This document shows, in pieces, positions 15,648-25,379 of a DNA stretch of 64,000 bases; the stretch's first letter is position 1, and each line of letters begins with the position of its first letter. The position numbers were made by a program, and so were the translations under genes. Origin of the DNA: Sphingomonadaceae bacterium PASS1 (GTDB lineage Bacteria; Pseudomonadota; Alphaproteobacteria; Sphingomonadales; Sphingomonadaceae); contig NKIR01000001.1 of NCBI GenBank assembly GCA_002255985.1, positions 733,036 through 797,035 of the forward strand. The letters are read 5' to 3'. The notes under the pieces were generated by a model that was not told the origin of the DNA, did no database searches, and worked only from the letters and a program-made list of their open reading frames with translations.

Positions 15648-18602
15648 TTAGAACTTCGCTTCGATCGACAATGTGAACGAACGGCCACGTGGGTCAGCAA
15701 CGCGTGGTTCCCAGCTGGAGCCGGCACCGGTGTTGCTGTCATAGGTGATCGCGAATGGCGGATCGGTGTCGAACACGTTACGCACGCCAGCGGTCAGACG
15801 ATATTGCTTGAGCAGGTCGACGCTCACCGACGTGTTATAGGTGACATAAGATTTCACCATCGGGTTGAAATCCGGACGAACGACAGTGCCATTGGCAATA
15901 CCGGGCAGTGCTTGGTTCTTGTAACCGTCGCGATAGATTTGCGAGAAGTTGAAGGTGAAGTCATCCTTTGTGAATGAAACAAAGGCACTGTGCTTCCACT
16001 TGAGACCCAAATCGCCTGCAAAGGTGAACTGACCAATCAGGCTTGATCCGAACGGTGCCGACGGCAGAAACTTCTCACGCTTTTTCAGCAGATAGGTTCC
16101 GTCCAAACCACCGGTAATCACACCGCCGAACGCATCGACGCCGCCACGCAGCGCGACTTCAAGGCCTTCTGTCCGCCGCGAACCGATATTGTCGGCGCGC
16201 AGGTCGATGAGCGTGATGATGTTGTTCGTGCGGGTCACCCGATCAGGGAAGTAGCTGATGTTATCGAGCAACTGACGCAACGTCAGGGCACCAATGGTAT
16301 CGTCAACTGCGATCGACCAGTAATCGACCGAGGCGCTGAAACGGCTCGATGGTTGCAGAACAACGCCAACGCTGTGCTGCTTCGATGTTTCTGGTCCAAG
16401 GTTGAGATTACCGCCCGAAAGCGTCTCTGGCGTAATCGCTGCACAGCCCGGAAGCGTGCTGACCGCACCCGTTGCGCAGGTGGTTGGATCCACCAGCGTA
16501 TTGCCTGGGTTTGGTGATTGCGTCACGCCATTGAAAATCTGGTTGAACGCAGGAACGCGGAAGCCCGTATTGAAGGACCCACGGAACATCAGCCAGTCAA
16601 GCGGCCGGAACTTCGCCAAAATCTTTGGATTAACCGTCGAACCAAAGCCACTATAATCGTCAAGACGGACGGCACCAGTTACTTCAAGCGCTTCAATAAC
16701 GGGCACGAGAACTTCGGCATAAGCCGCTTTAACCGTGCGGTTTTTCGGGGTCAGCGCATTATTATTGTCGAAGGCCACGTTGAAAATGTCTGGCGTTCCC
16801 GCGATAGCAGAAGGCGAACCGTTGAAGCTGTAAGTCTCGCGGCGGTAATCCACGCCAAGCGCGACCTGAACAGTACCGCCGGGCAGATCAAACAGCGATC
16901 CTGAAACCGAACCATCGAGTTGCTTCACTTCATATTTTCCGCCGTAAAGCGTTACGCCTTGGGCAGAAATGGCTTTCAGTCCAGCAAGTGCCGCATCTGA
17001 TTGCGACAGCGAGAACGGATTCAGGATACCGCTATTCAGAAGGCCAACGATACCAGGACGCGTTGCGCCGGGCGCTGTTGGTGCGCGTGGATCAATGCCG
17101 CCAGATACGGCGCCGACAACACCCGACGCAGTCGCTGCTGCTGCCGAGGCGAAGGTTCCACGATAATGGTAGCCAGTACCCAATACCGACGTCGATTGGC
17201 TGCGGGCGTATGAACCGCCAGCGCGATAATCCCAGCCATCCCACAATGGACCTTCAGCGCCCAAACCGGCGCGCAAGGTTTTTGTGTTGGTTTCATATTC
17301 ACGCACGTCGCATGACGTACAACGCCAGCGATACGAAATTGGCTTGCCATAATTGACCGCGATTTGCGGGAAAACGGCGACCAGCTTGTTGTACACATCA
17401 TTATACGTCGCCGCTGTCGTTGTGTTCAGCGGATAATATAATGGCAAGGTCGAGTTGTTGCCCGAATATTGGTTATTCGAGAAACGCTTCGATGAATCGG
17501 CGTCTGAGCCAGTGATTTCCGCATAAAATTGATGGTCGCCAAGTTTCGCCGTTGCGCGTCCATAATAGGTCAGCGTGTTCAATGGTTGCTGAAGAACAGC
17601 TGCGCGCCCGGTATCCCAAGCACAGGCAAAACGTGCCGAGGTATTTGCCCACAATTGGTCATCATATGCCATGCCACCATCCATGGATGCGCAACCTGCG
17701 CCGCCGGGAAGATCGAGGATGTTGATACCACCCGTGGCCGGAACAGTCGCCCCAGCCTCAAGCAAGGTAACGCCGCTTAACAGCGAACCGGTCGGGGCAA
17801 AGAGCGCATTTGAACCTGTGGCGAACGCTGTTGCAATCGGCGTTCCACGCGTGTCGACCGACAGGCCGCGGTTGGGTTGGTTGCCGTTTACAAAGCTGCG
17901 GTCAGAACCGTTCAGGGCTTTACTGACACTTCTGCTAACAGTGGCCAAAATATTGAAACCATCTTCGTTCAGGTCGCCATAACCACCCGTCGCCGATAGA
18001 CGATAAATAGCACCACCGCCTGCTTCGGCCATATCTGTGAAAGCATTAAGCGCGAGGCCCTGGAAATTTGTTTTGGTGATGAAGTTGATAACACCTCCAA
18101 TGGCATCGGTTCCGTAAATGGCCGACGCGCCGTCTTTCAGGACTTCAACGCGCTCAAGCGCGGCCATCGGAATTTGGTTCACATCGACGGCTGAACCCGT
18201 CAGGCCGTGCGCTGCGACGCGGCGTCCGTTGAGCAGCACCAATGTCGATGCCGAACCCTGGCCACGCAAGTTGGCTGCCGACAGGCCGTTGGTGCCGCGC
18301 TGCGCGCCTGATGTTACGTCCGCATTGGACGCAAGGTTGTCCGCACCATTGCCGTTGGTCGACAGGTAAGAGATGAGCTGTTCAGGGCTGTTAATGCCTT
18401 CACGCGTCAGATCGTCGGTGCTGATAATCTGCAACGGCAGCGCGCTCTTGGCCGGATCCTGCTTGATGCGCGAACCCGTCACGATAATCGCGGCGCCATT
18501 ATCAACCGTTTCAGCGGCAGCTGGCGGCGATGCATCCTGTGCAAAGGCAGGCGTGGTCAGGCACGTCGCCAACAAAAGAATCGCGGTTTTTGAATGCTTC
18601 AT
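15648..18602 (-). CDS. TonB-dependent outer-membrane receptor (large)
   Basis: 984 residues. A signal peptide (ILLLATCLTTPAFAQ) is followed by a TonB-box-like AAIIVTGSRI and the plug domain with VLLNGRRVAAHG, VDVNQIPMAALERVEVLKDG and YGTDAIGGVINFIT. A 22-strand-type barrel ends in an aromatic-terminated RGRSFTLSIEAKF. This plug type (VLLNGRR) is typical of sphingomonad receptors for unknown substrates. The good GGGGGA ribosome site supports the ATG at 18602. It is divergent from the Rrf2 regulator and part of the group running to the TauE/SafE exporter, which suggests an organosulfur ligand. That is inference only. Confidence 0.93.
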   Translation of the reverse strand: MKHSKTAILLLATCLTTPAFAQDASPPAAAETVDNGAAIIVTGSRIKQDPAKSALPLQIISTDDLTREGINSPEQLISYLSTNGNGADNLASNADVTSGAQRGTNGLSAANLRGQGSASTLVLLNGRRVAAHGLTGSAVDVNQIPMAALERVEVLKDGASAIYGTDAIGGVINFITKTNFQGLALNAFTDMAEAGGGAIYRLSATGGYGDLNEDGFNILATVSRSVSKALNGSDRSFVNGNQPNRGLSVDTRGTPIATAFATGSNALFAPTGSLLSGVTLLEAGATVPATGGINILDLPGGAGCASMDGGMAYDDQLWANTSARFACAWDTGRAAVLQQPLNTLTYYGRATAKLGDHQFYAEITGSDADSSKRFSNNQYSGNNSTLPLYYPLNTTTAATYNDVYNKLVAVFPQIAVNYGKPISYRWRCTSCDVREYETNTKTLRAGLGAEGPLWDGWDYRAGGSYARSQSTSVLGTGYHYRGTFASAAAATASGVVGAVSGGIDPRAPTAPGATRPGIVGLLNSGILNPFSLSQSDAALAGLKAISAQGVTLYGGKYEVKQLDGSVSGSLFDLPGGTVQVALGVDYRRETYSFNGSPSAIAGTPDIFNVAFDNNNALTPKNRTVKAAYAEVLVPVIEALEVTGAVRLDDYSGFGSTVNPKILAKFRPLDWLMFRGSFNTGFRVPAFNQIFNGVTQSPNPGNTLVDPTTCATGAVSTLPGCAAITPETLSGGNLNLGPETSKQHSVGVVLQPSSRFSASVDYWSIAVDDTIGALTLRQLLDNISYFPDRVTRTNNIITLIDLRADNIGSRRTEGLEVALRGGVDAFGGVITGGLDGTYLLKKREKFLPSAPFGSSLIGQFTFAGDLGLKWKHSAFVSFTKDDFTFNFSQIYRDGYKNQALPGIANGTVVRPDFNPMVKSYVTYNTSVSVDLLKQYRLTAGVRNVFDTDPPFAITYDSNTGAGSSWEPRVADPRGRSFTLSIEAKF

Positions 18603-18788
18603 ATTATCCCCCGTTTATTTCAGCTCACCCCTGAGCCTCGTTTACCATCACACGCTATGCCGACACCCGACGCAATGCAACTGCCTTTGAATGCAGATCG
18701 ACCAGAATTTCGGTTCAATTTTGTAGCTATTGCCACTTTGTCTACTTGGTGGGTTGAAAAAACAGGCCATCCAGCGCACAAGCAAATC

Positions 18789-19226
18789 ATGCTGTCCCAG
18801 AAAACCCGCTACGCCATTCGCGCCATGCAGCATCTTGCGGACCATTTCGGCAAAGGGCCTGTGCAGCTCGCCGATATTGCCGAGGCGCAAAAGATTCCGC
18901 CCAAATTCCTGACCGTGATTTTGTCCGAACTGACACGTTCGGGGCTCGTCGCGTCGCAACGCGGCAAGGACGGCGGCTATTGGTTGGGCGTTGCCCCCAT
19001 TGACATTAGCTATGGCGATCTCATTCGTATCATGCGGGGCTCTTTGGCCTTGGTCCCCTGTGCCAGCCGTTATGCGCATGAGACATGCAAGAATTGCGTC
19101 GAAGAAGAAAACTGCCGCACCCGCGCCCTGATGCTTCAGGTGCGCGACAAGACGGCGGACCTGTTGGACGGGATCAATCTGTGTGACATCGTTGACGCTG
19201 AAGCATTCGCACAAGCCGCAGAATAA
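18789..19226 (+). CDS. Rrf2-family transcriptional regulator with cysteine cluster
   Basis: 145 residues. The winged-helix Rrf2 domain begins MLSQKTRYAIRAMQHLAD, with the recognition segment IPPKFLTVILSELTRSG and wing SQRGKDGGYWLG. A cysteine set in CASRYAHETC-KNC-VEEENC, spaced like the Fe-S or thiol-sensing region of IscR and related regulators, lies around residues 92-112. The start at 18789 is preferred because the longer upstream frame has no family similarity. Rrf2 proteins with this layout often control cysteine or Fe-S genes (CymR, IscR). The YezD and TauE/SafE neighbours point to sulfur supply. Confidence 0.92.
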   Translation: MLSQKTRYAIRAMQHLADHFGKGPVQLADIAEAQKIPPKFLTVILSELTRSGLVASQRGKDGGYWLGVAPIDISYGDLIRIMRGSLALVPCASRYAHETCKNCVEEENCRTRALMLQVRDKTADLLDGINLCDIVDAEAFAQAAE

Positions 19227-19297
19227 TCCCCTAAAAACCACATAGCGCACAAACAGAACCTTTCGGCGCTGAAAGCAAATTCTCACCTTAAAACATA

Positions 19298-19327
19298 TTG
19301 TCAATTAAATTGGTTGAGTTTAGCTAT
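19298..19327 (+). promoter_or_regulatory. Candidate promoter for yezD and the TonB receptor
   Basis: A -35-like TTGTCA (19298-19303), a 17-base spacer and TAGCTAT (19321-19327) stand 49 bases before the yezD start. A similar stretch (GGTTCAATTTTGTAGCTAT) appears at 18712-18730, upstream of the Rrf2 gene. The shared TAGCTAT and flanking GGTT could reflect a common operator, but two copies are too few to prove it. Confidence 0.4.
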
Positions 19328-19375
19328 CTACACAAGACGAAGCGGCATAATCTGCTCGTTCCATAAGGGGTGCCT

Positions 19376-19552
19376 ATGACCGATACCGATCAAGATCTAA
19401 GCGGCCAGCCCATGTCTGCATCGCTTTCCGAACCACTGCGCGCAGTGCTCGATGCACTCAATACGCTGCGCTTTGGCGCCATCCAATTGACCGTGCACGA
19501 TGGCAAGCTTGTTCAGGTCGACATTACCGAGCGCAAGCGCTTCACCAATTAA
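19376..19552 (+). CDS. YezD-like small protein (DUF2292)
   Basis: A 58-residue protein. The core LRAVLDALNTLRFGAIQLT and VHDGKLVQVDITERKRF match the DUF2292/YezD family, in which this basic ERKRF-type ending is conserved. Family genes tend to sit next to sulfate or cysteine-assimilation genes. Its biochemical role is unknown. The ATG at 19376 follows an AAGGGG ribosome site; an in-frame GTG two codons earlier overlaps that site and is less likely. It lies between the Rrf2 regulator and a TonB receptor. Confidence 0.82.
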   Translation: MTDTDQDLSGQPMSASLSEPLRAVLDALNTLRFGAIQLTVHDGKLVQVDITERKRFTN

Positions 19553-19619
19553 ATCTCCCTCCTCATATAAGAGGCAGACCGGACGGCCGGATGCATCTGT
19601 TTTTGCGAAAGTTAAACAT

Positions 19620-22061
19620 ATGCGATTTCATGCCCTTGGGCCTTCATTGGCCCTGATAACTATACTCGCCTTGGCCACTCCGGCAGTCGCAGAATCTGCC
19701 GCGGCGCCAGGTTCCGCAGTCAATTCTGACGCACAAGCGCAGGAAGATCCCGGCCGGGGTGATGCCATCATCGTCACCGCACGCCGCCGTCAGGAAACCG
19801 CGCAAGAAGTGCCGCTGGCGATCTCCGTCATCCGCGGCGACAGCATCGAATCCACCGGCAATTTCAACGTCGTGAAGCTTCAACAACTTGCCCCCACCTT
19901 GCAGGTGTACGCATCAAACCCGCGCAACACGGCTGTGAACATCCGCGGCCTTGGCGTACCATTCGGCCTGACCAGCGATGGATTTGAACAGGGCGTCGGC
20001 ATTTATGTCGACGATGTGTACAATGCACGCGTCGCCGCCGCGACGTTCGATTTCCTTGATGTCGAACAAGTCGAAGTACTGCGCGGGCCGCAGGGTTCGC
20101 TGTACGGCAAGAACACGACCGCCGGTGCCATCAACATCACCACAAATCAGCCGACCTTTGATTTCGAAGGCCGCGCAGAGGTTACCGTTGGCAATCTCAA
20201 TTTCAAAAAAGCCAAAGCTGCCGTGTCTGGACCATTATCCGACACCATCGCCGCACGCATCGCGCTATCGTCGACCAGCCGCCGTGGCACGATTTTCAAC
20301 GTGACAAGCGACCGCTATATCAATGCGCAGAACAACATCGGTCTGCGCGGCATATTGTTGTTCCAACCGAACGACAACCTGAGCATCACGCTGTCAGGCG
20401 ATTACAATCGTCAAAATCCCGAATGCTGCGGCACTGTGTTTGTCCGCACGGGCCTTACGCAACGGCCGTTGGCACGCCAATATGAAGCGCTTGCAGCCGC
20501 GCAGAGTTACCGGGTGGTTTCACGCAACCCGTTCGACCGCCTGACCGACATTGATGCGCCTTTGAACGCTGGCAACATCATCGGCGGCACATCGTTAAAG
20601 GTAAAATTGGACGCAGGCCCCGGAACATTGACGTCGATTTCGGCATGGCGGTTTTGGGACTGGAAGCCAGAGAACGACCGGGACTTTACTGGCTTGCCCA
20701 TCGTTAGCGCTTCACAAAACCCGTCACAGCAAGACCAATATAGTCAGGAGTTCCGCTATAATTATGCAGGCGATAGGGTTGATTTCGTCGTCGGCGCTTT
20801 TGGTTTCAAACAACAGATTGATACGCAAGGCTTTGAACAACAAGGCGCAGCGTCCAGCCGCTGGAACTTGACTGGCGCACTTGCCAGCAACCCAGCGGTT
20901 CTGGCTGGCCTTACCGCACGCAACACGCAGTTTCTCAAAAGCACCAGCGCGGCACTTTTTGGCCAAGCAAGCTGGAAAGTCACGAACGCGTTGACCATTC
21001 AGCCCGGATTGCGGATCAACTATGACAAGAAATCGGGTTTTTATCAGCGCGTCGTGACGACAGGCGCAGGTGCGCTACTGACCTGCCCACAGCCCACCGG
21101 ATCGATTGGCCCAGCACAGTGCGGCGTCTTTACGCCGCAAACCAGTGCGCCGTCGGTCAGCGACTGGAATTTCAGTTACGATCTGAACGCCAATTATAAA
21201 GTCGCGCAGGATGTCCTTGCTTATGCAAGCTATGCAAAGAGCTTCAAAACCGTTGGCATCAATCAAAATGGTCTTCCGCTGGACGCAGCAGGGGTGCCCA
21301 TTGCTACTGCAGGCGTCGTAAAGCCTGAATCGGTCAATCATTTTGAGGTTGGCGTCAAAACGCAGTTCTGGGATCGCAGGGCAACGTTCAACCTGACGGC
21401 ATTCCGCACCGACATCAAAAACTATCAGGCGACGGTCACCAATGGACAGTTAGGCGTATTACGCGGCTATCTGGCAAATGCTGGCAAAGTGCGGTCACAG
21501 GGTCTTGAGGCCGACTTCAAAATCCGTCCCAGTGACCGTTTCAGCGCCTATGTGAACGGCGCATATACCGATGCCAAATATGCGACATTCGTCGATGCGC
21601 CATGCCCGCCCGAACTGGCGGGCGGCACGACCGTCGGCGCTGGCCAGACACCAAGCGCGCCCGGAACCCCCGGCGGACTGAGCCCCGCCAATTGCAACAT
21701 TTCCGGCCAGAGCCTTCCCGGCGTATCAAAATGGGCAGTGTCCTATGGCGCTGAGGTCAACACCCCGCTGACGCTGCTTACAACCGATGGCCAGTTATAT
21801 GTCGGATTTGCCGGCAACTACCGCTCGACATTCTCATCCAACCCGTCACCGTCTGTGTACACGAACATAAATGGCTATGCGTTGTCCAACTACCGCGTGG
21901 GGTTCCGCTCGGATAATTTCGACATCTATGGTTGGGTTCGCAACGTCTTTGACGTGCAATATTTCGACATGCTTCAAGTCGCATCAAGCAATGTTGGACT
22001 GATTGCGGGGCAACCCGGCGATCCGCGCACATTCGGCGCCACCATCAAGTTCACCTTCTAA
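19620..22061 (+). CDS. TonB-dependent outer-membrane receptor
   Basis: 813 residues from the ATG at 19620, where a signal peptide begins (LALITILALATPAVAESA). A longer upstream frame overlaps yezD and lacks a signal. The TonB box and plug are clear: DAIIVTARRRQETAQEVPLA, GVGIYVDDVYNARVA, VEVLRGPQGSLYGKNTTAGA and INITT. The barrel ends FGATIKFTF with a terminal Phe, the usual assembly signal. The plug type (VPLAISV ... YVDDVY) is that of the large sphingomonad receptor group. It is probably co-transcribed with yezD and placed before a sulfite/sulfonate-type exporter, so sulfur-compound uptake is suspected but unproven. Confidence 0.94.
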   Translation: MRFHALGPSLALITILALATPAVAESAAAPGSAVNSDAQAQEDPGRGDAIIVTARRRQETAQEVPLAISVIRGDSIESTGNFNVVKLQQLAPTLQVYASNPRNTAVNIRGLGVPFGLTSDGFEQGVGIYVDDVYNARVAAATFDFLDVEQVEVLRGPQGSLYGKNTTAGAINITTNQPTFDFEGRAEVTVGNLNFKKAKAAVSGPLSDTIAARIALSSTSRRGTIFNVTSDRYINAQNNIGLRGILLFQPNDNLSITLSGDYNRQNPECCGTVFVRTGLTQRPLARQYEALAAAQSYRVVSRNPFDRLTDIDAPLNAGNIIGGTSLKVKLDAGPGTLTSISAWRFWDWKPENDRDFTGLPIVSASQNPSQQDQYSQEFRYNYAGDRVDFVVGAFGFKQQIDTQGFEQQGAASSRWNLTGALASNPAVLAGLTARNTQFLKSTSAALFGQASWKVTNALTIQPGLRINYDKKSGFYQRVVTTGAGALLTCPQPTGSIGPAQCGVFTPQTSAPSVSDWNFSYDLNANYKVAQDVLAYASYAKSFKTVGINQNGLPLDAAGVPIATAGVVKPESVNHFEVGVKTQFWDRRATFNLTAFRTDIKNYQATVTNGQLGVLRGYLANAGKVRSQGLEADFKIRPSDRFSAYVNGAYTDAKYATFVDAPCPPELAGGTTVGAGQTPSAPGTPGGLSPANCNISGQSLPGVSKWAVSYGAEVNTPLTLLTTDGQLYVGFAGNYRSTFSSNPSPSVYTNINGYALSNYRVGFRSDNFDIYGWVRNVFDVQYFDMLQVASSNVGLIAGQPGDPRTFGATIKFTF

Positions 22062-22203
22062 TGCACACAATGCGTTCACAGCACTATCCGGCGCTAAACA
22101 CATTCTTGTGTGCTCCAAACAAATTCGTGAGATACAAAGCGGTGGCTAAAGAGCTGACTCCCGATTATGCATCCGACATTCCAGCGCAAAGGGCGAGACT
22201 TGG

Positions 22204-22980
22204 ATGATTGACTATATTGCCAATATCGACTGGTCTGCCGTCGCGCCTTATGTCGCGGTCGGTTTTGCCGCGCAGTTGGTCGATGGCGCGCTTGGAATGG
22301 CGTTTGGCGTCATTTGCAGCACATTGCTGGTCAGCGTCATGGGTGTCCCCCCTGCCCGCGCATCTGCGGGCGTGCATTTTGTCGAAATGTTCACAACGGG
22401 CGCATCGGGCATCAGCCATGTGTTGCACAAGAATGTCGATTGGAAGCTGTTTGCCCGCATTGCCGTCCCTGGCGTCATCGGCGGCTGCACCGGCGCGTAT
22501 CTTTTGGCGAACATCCATACAGAGGCAGCGCGCCCGTTTGTTATGGGGTATCTGACTCTCATCGGATTTTACTTGCTGTATAAGGCATGGAACTTCACCC
22601 ATCAGCACAAACCCCGCGATCCCAAGGTAACGATGCCGCTTGGTCTCATCGGTGGATTTCTGGATGCATCGGGTGGCGGCGGCTGGGGCCCGGTCGTTAC
22701 GTCCAACTTGCTGATACAGGGCGCTGATCCCCGCAAAACCATTGGTACCGTCAATACGGCGGAATTTTTCCTGACGGTTGCGGTGTCGATGACCTTCATC
22801 CTGACGATTGGGCTAGAAGCGTTTACGGTCGTCACCGGCGGTCTATTGATTGGTGGGTTGCTGGCCGCTCCGTTCGGCGCGATGTTTGCCAAACGCATCC
22901 AGCCGCGCATGTTGTTGTTCGCCGTCAGCATCGTCCTGATCGCAACCAGCATGTTCAGCCTCTACAAAGCACTGGCCTAA
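22204..22980 (+). CDS. TauE/SafE (TSUP) family membrane transporter
   Basis: 258 residues with about eight membrane helices. The two TSUP repeats are seen: GFAAQLVDGALGMAFGVICS near the N-terminus, and LIGGFLDASGGGGWGPVVTS in the second half, both with the family's Gly-rich signature. Members export sulfite, sulfoacetate or other sulfur oxyanions. TauE-like members serve taurine breakdown. Its position after an Rrf2 regulator, YezD and TonB receptors supports a sulfur role. The substrate is not determined. Confidence 0.9.
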   Translation: MIDYIANIDWSAVAPYVAVGFAAQLVDGALGMAFGVICSTLLVSVMGVPPARASAGVHFVEMFTTGASGISHVLHKNVDWKLFARIAVPGVIGGCTGAYLLANIHTEAARPFVMGYLTLIGFYLLYKAWNFTHQHKPRDPKVTMPLGLIGGFLDASGGGGWGPVVTSNLLIQGADPRKTIGTVNTAEFFLTVAVSMTFILTIGLEAFTVVTGGLLIGGLLAAPFGAMFAKRIQPRMLLFAVSIVLIATSMFSLYKALA

Positions 22981-23089
22981 TTCCGCACACAGCTTGCTTT
23001 TCGGGCACAACCTGCATATAGACGCCCGCTTGTCGTGCATGGTCATCCCTGGAGGCGTGGCGGCAAGGTAACTTTTTTGGAGAATAAAC

Positions 23090-23395
23090 ATGAGCGATCA
23101 GCTGACATTGTCGGCAGAGACTCGCAATGCGGCAGGCAAGGGAGCCTCCCGCGAATTGCGTCGTCAAAACCGAGTGCCCGCCGTAATTTACGGCAACAAG
23201 CAAGAACCCGAACTCATCCATGTTGAGGAAAAGGCTCTCGTCAAACTATTGATGACTGGCCATTTTTCCGAAAGCGTTGTCGAGATCGAACTTGGCGGCA
23301 AAAAACAGCTTACAATTCCAAAGGATGTTGCATTTCATCCTGTTAGCGATCGCCCGATACATGTTGACTTCCTGCGCACCGCAAAGGGCGCGTAA
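23090..23395 (+). CDS. rplY: 50S ribosomal protein L25 (short form)
   Basis: 101 residues: [20 protein letters not shown], then [20 protein letters not shown] and [16 protein letters not shown]25 binds 5S rRNA. The protein ends at RTAKGA, just after the N-terminal domain. The long CTC-type L25 usual in alphaproteobacteria continues for about another 100 residues, and no remnant of that domain is evident before pth. The short form alone is known and functional in E. coli. It is adjacent to pth and ychF, the normal neighbourhood. The ribosome site TTGGAG precedes the start. Confidence 0.92.
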   Translation: MSDQLTLSAETRNAAGKGASRELRRQNRVPAVIYGNKQEPELIHVEEKALVKLLMTGHFSESVVEIELGGKKQLTIPKDVAFHPVSDRPIHVDFLRTAKGA

Positions 23396-23420
23396 GCCGA
23401 AGGCGAAGCTTAAATTCATC

Positions 23421-23449
23421 TCCGGGGCTGGGTTTCGGCCCGCCCCGGA
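23421..23449 (+). terminator. GC-rich hairpin between rplY and pth
   Basis: TCCGGGGC (23421-23428) pairs perfectly with GCCCCGGA (23442-23449), with additional GGG/CCC pairing in the loop. No T-run follows, so it may be an attenuating or processing hairpin rather than an intrinsic terminator. It ends 23 bases before the pth start. Confidence 0.45.
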
Positions 23450-23472
23450 TATTCCCCCAAGGGACAAGCGCG

Positions 23473-24045
23473 ATGCAATTATGGGTAGGTCTCGGTAATC
23501 CAGGCGCCACCTATGCGATGCACCGGCACAATATCGGTTTCATGGCGATTGATACGCTGGCCGAAATTCACGACCTGCCATTACCCGCCAAGAAATTTTT
23601 GGGCTGGGTGCAGGAACTTCGGCTCGGATCCGAAAAAATCATTCTTCTCAAACCCGCGACGTTCATGAACGAAAGCGGCCGCAGCGTGCGCGCAGCGATG
23701 GATTTTTATAAGCTTGAATCCAAAGACGTTACCGTCTTCTACGACGAGCTCGACCTCGCGCCATTTAAGGTGAAGGTTAAATTTGGCGGCGGCGCGGCTG
23801 GCCATAATGGCATTCGTTCGATGACCGACCACATTGGCGCCGATTTTCGCCGTGTCCGCCTTGGCATTGGCCATCCAGGCAATAAAGACCGCGTGACGGG
23901 CTATGTGCTTGGCAACTTCCACAAAAGCGAAATCGACGATTTGGCGGATGTATTGGGCGCTGTGTCAGCCGAAGCCGATTGGCTGGCCAAGGGCGATGAC
24001 GTCCGCTTCATGAACGATGTCGCCATGCGTTTGCAGCAGGACTAA
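23473..24045 (+). CDS. pth: Peptidyl-tRNA hydrolase
   Basis: A 190-residue enzyme releasing peptidyl groups from prematurely dropped tRNAs. The family's VGLGNPGATYAMHRHNIGFM (catalytic His), LLKPATFMNESGRSV, VFYDELDLAPFKVKVK and GGAAGHNGIRSM segments are all present. The length is normal. It lies directly after rplY and before ychF, a conserved bacterial arrangement linking translation-quality genes. Confidence 0.97.
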   Translation: MQLWVGLGNPGATYAMHRHNIGFMAIDTLAEIHDLPLPAKKFLGWVQELRLGSEKIILLKPATFMNESGRSVRAAMDFYKLESKDVTVFYDELDLAPFKVKVKFGGGAAGHNGIRSMTDHIGADFRRVRLGIGHPGNKDRVTGYVLGNFHKSEIDDLADVLGAVSAEADWLAKGDDVRFMNDVAMRLQQD

Positions 24046-24136
24046 ACCGTTTAACGATATTTGCGCCATCGCATTGGATGGACTTGCTGCCGAACGTCGC
24101 CTAGGGCCGCTTCATTCATTTTGTGACGAGGAAATT

Positions 24137-25237
24137 ATGGGTTTCAAATGCGGTATTGTGGGCCTTCCCAATGTGGGCAAGTCCACCCTGTTCAATGCAC
24201 TGACCGAAACGGCAGCAGCGCAAGCGGCGAACTATCCGTTCTGCACGATTGAACCCAATATCGGCAACGTCGCAGTCCCTGACCCGCGCTTACAAACTAT
24301 CGCCAAAATCGGCGGCAGCCAAAAGATTATCGAAACCCAGCTGGGCTTTGTCGACATCGCAGGCCTTGTACGCGGCGCGTCAAAGGGCGAAGGCCTTGGC
24401 AACCAATTTTTGGGCAACATCCGCGAAGTTGACGCCATTGTGCACGTCCTGCGCTGCTTTGAAGATGACGACATCCAGCATGTCGATAACAAGATCGATC
24501 CGATTTCAGACGCAGAGACCGTCGAAACCGAATTGATGCTGTCCGACCTTGAAAGCCTTGAAAAGCGGGTTCCAAACCTCATTAAAAAGGGCACGCAGGG
24601 CGACAAGGAAGCCAAAATCAGCGCGGCTGTATTAAGCCGTGCGCTTGACTTGCTGCGTGAAGGCAAGCCAGCGCGCCTGACCAAGCGCGACGATGCCGAA
24701 GAAGAACGGCATTTCCAAATGGCGCAGCTTTTGACCGCAAAGCCCGTATTATATGTATGCAATGTCGAAGAGGCGAGCGCTGCGAACGGCAATGCGTTGT
24801 CGGCACGGGTCTTTGAAAAGGCAAAGGCCGAAGGCGCGGAAGCCGTCGTGGTCTCCGCAGCCATCGAAGCGGAAATCTCCACCATGCCCGCCGAAGACCG
24901 CGAAGTGTTTTTGGAAGACCTTGGCCTGACCGAAACCGGCCTCGCCCGCGTTATCCGTGCTGGATATGAATTGCTTCACCTCATCACCTTCTTCACCGTC
25001 GGCCCGAAAGAAGCGCGCGCTTGGACGATCCACAAAGGCGACACCGCGCCCAATGCAGCAGGCGCGATCCACAGCGATTTCGAAAAAGGCTTCATCCGCG
25101 CCGAAACCATGGCCTTTGATGACTATGTCCAATATAACGGCGAAGCCGGCGCGAAAGAAGCGGGTAAGTGGCGTTCGGAAGGCAAGGAATATCTCGTCAA
25201 AGACGGCGATATCCTAATGTTCAGGTTTAATGTTTGA
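24137..25237 (+). CDS. ychF: Redox-regulated ATPase YchF (OBG family)
   Basis: 366 residues. A P-loop ATPase of the Obg group that binds ribosomes and responds to oxidative stress. Motifs are [19 protein letters not shown] (G1), [20 protein letters not shown] (G3 and switch), NVEE in place of the GTP-specific NKxD, and a C-terminal TGS-like domain ([18 protein letters not shown] ... DILMFRFNV). The ATG at 24137 has a GAGGAAA ribosome site. A longer reading would overlap pth and is rejected. Confidence 0.97.
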   Translation: MGFKCGIVGLPNVGKSTLFNALTETAAAQAANYPFCTIEPNIGNVAVPDPRLQTIAKIGGSQKIIETQLGFVDIAGLVRGASKGEGLGNQFLGNIREVDAIVHVLRCFEDDDIQHVDNKIDPISDAETVETELMLSDLESLEKRVPNLIKKGTQGDKEAKISAAVLSRALDLLREGKPARLTKRDDAEEERHFQMAQLLTAKPVLYVCNVEEASAANGNALSARVFEKAKAEGAEAVVVSAAIEAEISTMPAEDREVFLEDLGLTETGLARVIRAGYELLHLITFFTVGPKEARAWTIHKGDTAPNAAGAIHSDFEKGFIRAETMAFDDYVQYNGEAGAKEAGKWRSEGKEYLVKDGDILMFRFNV

Positions 25238-25256
25238 TGTGACATCACTGGTCCGT

Positions 25257-25349
25257 CGTCATCCCGAACTTGTTTGTGCGCTGCACGCCTTCGGCTCCGG
25301 GATAACGCACAACCGTTACGTGTTATCCTGAAACAAGTTCAGGATGACG
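25257..25349. repeat. Inverted repeat pair (CTGAACTTGTTTCAG family), copy 4, one arm degraded
   Basis: The right arm at 25325-25349 is intact. The left arm begins at 25257 as CGTCATCCCGAACTTGTTT but then changes to a different sequence (about 25276-25303) ending CTCCGGGAT. This looks like a hybrid or partly replaced copy. It lies just after ychF and could serve as its terminator. Confidence 0.75.
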
Positions 25350-25379
25350 GTTGAAGATAAATAGGCTAACTGACTGCCG

